NCBI GenBank assembly: GCA_001579985.1
Contig: LRSR01014166.1
Location: 1 to 21,541, forward strand
Length of the DNA stretch: 21,541 nucleotides
Source: Hypsibius dujardini
Lineage: Eukaryota; Tardigrada; Eutardigrada; Parachela; Hypsibiidae
Direction: 5' to 3'
Part shown: positions 19,801-21,541 of the stretch, piece by piece
Layout of the letters: each line of letters starts with the position of its first letter
Numbering within the stretch: the stretch's first letter is position 1
Position numbers and translations under genes: made by a program
The notes under the pieces: model-generated
Seen by the model: only the letters and a program-made list of their open reading frames with translations
The model's database searches: none
What the model was told of the DNA's origin: nothing

Positions 19801-20673
19801 TTTTGTCAACTAGCGACGACCGACGAGAACACCTCGGTTCAGTTCTTGCCATCAGAACGTAAACAATCACGAAATAAACACTAAACAACTAAACACTTAA
19901 TTTACGTAGTAATCAAGCTTTGCAATTGAAACAGTGGCGCCCAAGTCGTGTCAATTCGTGCATATTAAACAATAAATCAAGGACCAGCTTTAACCGAAAC
20001 AGACAATTACAATTAAAATACAAATGCTTTAATTGATATATGGTTTTCGCAGTAATCTATGCACGGTTACGACGCTGCTGTGCTTATGCTCACGTGCCCA
20101 GCAGTCATTTAGGCGGGGATAGTAAGCGCTGTGCTTATGCTTACCTGCCCAGCAATCGTTGAGCCGGGGATAGTACATGGCGCCAGCGGCCGCCTGGGCA
20201 CTGGCTCGCGCCAGCCACTCCAGCTGGCTCTGATGATGACTGGCCGCAGCTGCACCCATAGCCGATGGCGGGTAGAACGCACTCCCGGTCAGCATCTGGA
20301 GGGCCGTCGAGGCCGCCGACGAAGAGGAATGACAGACGCCAAAGGGCGACAAGAACCGTGGCTGCATGGCGCCGCCACTCGGAACACCCGTCATGGAGGT
20401 GGGACCGTAGAGCGGCGAACCGGGTGAGAACCCGCTGTGATGCTGCTGCTGGCGTGTGAAGGCCGGATGGTGGACCGGGCTCGGCGAGTCCGTCGGCTGC
20501 GGCTTCGGCGATTCGAAATCGTGTCGAGGTGAGAAACTCGGTGAATGCCTGGCAGGGCTCGCGTCCGAAGTGCCCTTTAAGCAAGGCTCACCATCATCCG
20601 TCGTGCCAGGAGGGACTTGCAGAGAGGAAAGGAGAGCGTCGATTCCGAAAGATTTTTTATAATTATTAGCCAT
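13865..20673 (-). CDS. mnx: Mnx (Hb9/exex-type) homeobox transcription factor, 312 aa
   Basis: Three exons in transcript order: 20673-20145, 15305-15142 and 14110-13865. The introns are 4839 and 1031 nt, GT...AG, in phases 1 and 0. The N-terminus carries [10 protein letters not shown] (6-15), like the KSFRIDALL block of Mnx proteins. A Ser/Pro/His/Gln-rich region follows, then QLEWLAR (150-156), a second Mnx-like block. The homeodomain is residues 188-247: TRRPRTAF at its start, [12 protein letters not shown] in helix 2 and [17 protein letters not shown] in helix 3, with Gln50 and Asn51 of the DNA-contact set present. The [10 protein letters not shown] string and LMLTETQ are diagnostic of Mnx rather than Gbx or Hox. 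An intron splits homeodomain residues 44 and 45, a recurrent site. The tail is acidic and Ser/Thr-rich. In other animals Mnx specifies motor neurons and pancreas or gut cells; a nuclear role here is inferred. No frameshift or stop interrupts the gene. Confidence 0.96.
14111..15141 (-). other. Intron 2 of mnx, half occupied by a transposable element
   Basis: The intron starts gtaata at 15141 and ends catttcag at 14111 on the minus strand. It contains the 511-bp hAT-type element at 14583-15093. The remainder is AT-rich, with no coding sequence seen. Confidence 0.8.
14583..15093. mobile_element. Non-autonomous hAT-type foldback element (MITE), 511 bp
   Basis: The ends are inverted repeats beginning CAGAGGCTCGTTTAG. 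The first 45 nt of the two ends differ at only about two positions, and inverted similarity continues for about 200 nt per arm around a unique centre. It is flanked by the perfect 8-bp direct repeat tcgccatc at 14575-14582 and 15094-15101. An 8-bp target duplication with CAG-starting TIRs is the hAT pattern. There is no transposase; the element would need a source in trans. It sits in an mnx intron without touching the splice sites. Confidence 0.88.
15559..15663. repeat. 9-bp minisatellite (acccatggc)n, about 12 copies
   Basis: The unit acccatggc repeats about twelve times, with ATAGC replacing ATGGC in a few copies. Having a period divisible by three, it reads as Met-Ala-Pro repeats on plus and Met-Gly-Ala on minus. 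It lies just inside the 3' part of mnx intron 1. Confidence 0.95.
16131..16200. repeat. GAGT/GAGGGAGT and (CA)n simple repeats
   Basis: A run of gagtgagtgagggagtgagg units is followed by a short cacacacaca tract within mnx intron 1. Confidence 0.9.
16890..17020. repeat. (GTCT)n/(GT)n microsatellite in mnx intron 1
   Basis: This mixes tgcctgcctg, gtctgtct and gtgtgtgt units, of the same family as the arrays at 13336-13600 and 1709-1930. Confidence 0.95.
18310..18474. repeat. (ACAGAC)n hexanucleotide array in mnx intron 1
   Basis: About 25 copies of acagac and variants (acaaac, agatac, agccac) occur here. The multiple-of-three period leaves several frames open (Asp-Thr, His-Arg, Val-Ser repeats), none of which looks like a gene. 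Confidence 0.95.
20078..20175 (-). repeat. 51-bp tandem duplication across the mnx exon 1 donor
   Basis: The segments 20129-20175 and 20078-20124 are diverged tandem copies with a 51-bp period. The first spans the end of exon 1 and its donor (GGGCAG|gtaagc). The second lies in the intron and repeats the coding end and a donor-like GGGCAC|gtgagc. Confidence 0.88.
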
Positions 20674-20686
20674 ACTTTTTAGTGCA

Positions 20687-21541
20687 CTGTGGGCTTCTTA
20701 GGGACGTGGATGCAAAGTGCGACGAGAATTTGGAAGAAACTGTTCACAATAAACGCAGATGAGAAGGACTTCGTTGCAGTGCCATTGTGTCGAGGGAGAA
20801 TTCACTTTTTAATGAAGGATATCGGTAGCAGGAACGAGTTTGTCTGGTCGATTTGTTTGTTAATCAATGGAGATGAGATTTGGCGATCTTTATGGGCGGG
20901 GCTATCAGGGGGCGAAGGCGAAGGCGGGTTCAAGTGCTTTAAGGGGAGTCTTCGTAGGATTTCCCTTGTGATTGGTCGAACGGATCCTTCTCCCTTGTGA
21001 CTGGTCGAACGGATCGCTCTTCCTTTGTGATTGGTCGAACGGATCATTCTCCCTGGTGATTGGTCGAACGGATCGTTCTCTTTTGTGATTAGTCGAACGG
21101 ATTGTTCTCCCTTGTGATTGGTCGAACGGATCGTTCTCTTTTGTGATTAGTCGAACGGATTGTTCTCCCTTGTGATTGGTCGAACGGATCGTTCTTCCCT
21201 TGTGATTGGTCGAACGGATCGTTCTCCCTTGTGATTGGTCGAACGGATCGTTCTCCCTGGTGATGGATTGACAGGTGGTTGGTGGTTGGCTAGCCTGCAC
21301 TTGGGACAAGCACTCGCAGCCACGGTGTACGTGAGTATGTAAGGGTACACGAGTCTTTCGACCATTGGACAAATACTGATACCCACAATGTGCTCTAAAC
21401 TGTACGTTTGTACGGTAGTGCTGCTGCTAATAGAGCAATTTCCGGCGCTAATACGGTACATTCGCGCGAGTGATTGATTGACCACTGCAAGTCTTTACTG
21501 CAAGATTCAGCAAAAAGAAATCTAGAGTTTTGCGCATATTG
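20687..21541. other. 5' flank of mnx
   Basis: This is upstream DNA of the minus-strand mnx gene. It holds the CCAAT-containing minisatellite (20963-21263). No clear TATA box and no second gene are seen between the array and the ATG at 20673 or to the right of the array. Confidence 0.5.
20963..21263 (-). repeat. 29-bp minisatellite upstream of mnx, about ten copies, with CCAAT boxes
   Basis: About ten copies of a 29-bp unit (core ttgtgattggtcgaacggat) run head to tail from 20963 to 21263. On the mnx coding strand seven units contain GACCAATCAC, a good match to the NF-Y CCAAT box; three carry a base change that destroys it. The array begins about 290 bp before the mnx start codon. Confidence 0.9.

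Larger units (their letters stand above)
15306..20144 (-). other. Intron 1 of mnx (4.8 kb), repeat-rich, no nested gene supported
   Basis: The intron runs from gtaagc (20144) to ttttccccag (15306) on the minus strand. It contains the 9-bp minisatellite (15559-15663), GAGT/CA repeats (16131-16200), (GTCT)n/(GT)n (16890-17020), an A/C-rich run (17655-17680), an 18-bp duplication (17329-17364), (ACAGAC)n (18310-18474) and a 12-bp duplication near 18745. Long introns of developmental regulators often hold enhancers, but none can be recognised here without comparison. Confidence 0.7.

Noticed and set aside
20963-21263. CRISPR-like array of 29-bp repeats
   Set aside because: The units are contiguous with no spacers, in a eukaryotic context next to a spliced homeobox gene; it is a minisatellite.

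Overview
The window reads as nuclear DNA from a small invertebrate animal. Four multi-exon genes, all on the minus strand, can be assembled by hand from exons whose GT...AG junctions and phases agree throughout. Most introns are short (64 to 320 nt), and both introns and intergenic DNA are rich in micro- and minisatellites. There are no operons, ribosome binding sites, rRNA, CRISPR or bacterial features. The taxon cannot be fixed from sequence alone. The gene set (Mnx homeobox, an NCS-2-like calcium sensor, a GPI-anchored Ly6/uPAR protein) is generally bilaterian. A compact-genome ecdysozoan such as a tardigrade is a guess, not a result.

Layout from left to right. (1) 267-2453 is a five-exon gene for an unrecognised secreted, low-complexity protein (466 aa) with a signal peptide, an RVKR furin-type site, a Pro/Ala/Thr-rich linker and an Asn/Phe/Gly/Ser/Gln-rich tail. 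(2) 3357-6196 is a seven-exon neuronal-calcium-sensor gene (204 aa) with an N-myristoylation motif and EF-hands 2 to 4 intact; a TATA-like box and a probable non-coding 5' exon lie at 6206-6537. (3) 8735-10371 is a five-exon gene for a GPI-anchored, ten-cysteine Ly6/uPAR-domain protein (186 aa). (4) 13865-20673 is a three-exon Mnx (Hb9/exex-type) homeobox gene (312 aa) with a 4.8 kb first intron.

The genes do not form an obvious pathway. An Mnx transcription factor, a neuronal calcium sensor and a Ly6 protein are all compatible with expression in nerve cells, but adjacency is not evidence of that.

Between and inside the genes are mobile and repetitive DNA: a hAT-type non-autonomous element with an 8-bp target duplication in Mnx intron 2, two long foldback sequences (3871-4026 and about 11745-12030), a nearly perfect 23-bp-stem hairpin (8461-8516), and many tandem repeats. 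Three items deserve attention first: a 51-bp tandem duplication that copies the 5' splice site of Mnx exon 1 in frame, a minisatellite upstream of Mnx whose unit carries a CCAAT box, and splice-acceptor-like sequences a few bases before the start codons of three of the four genes.
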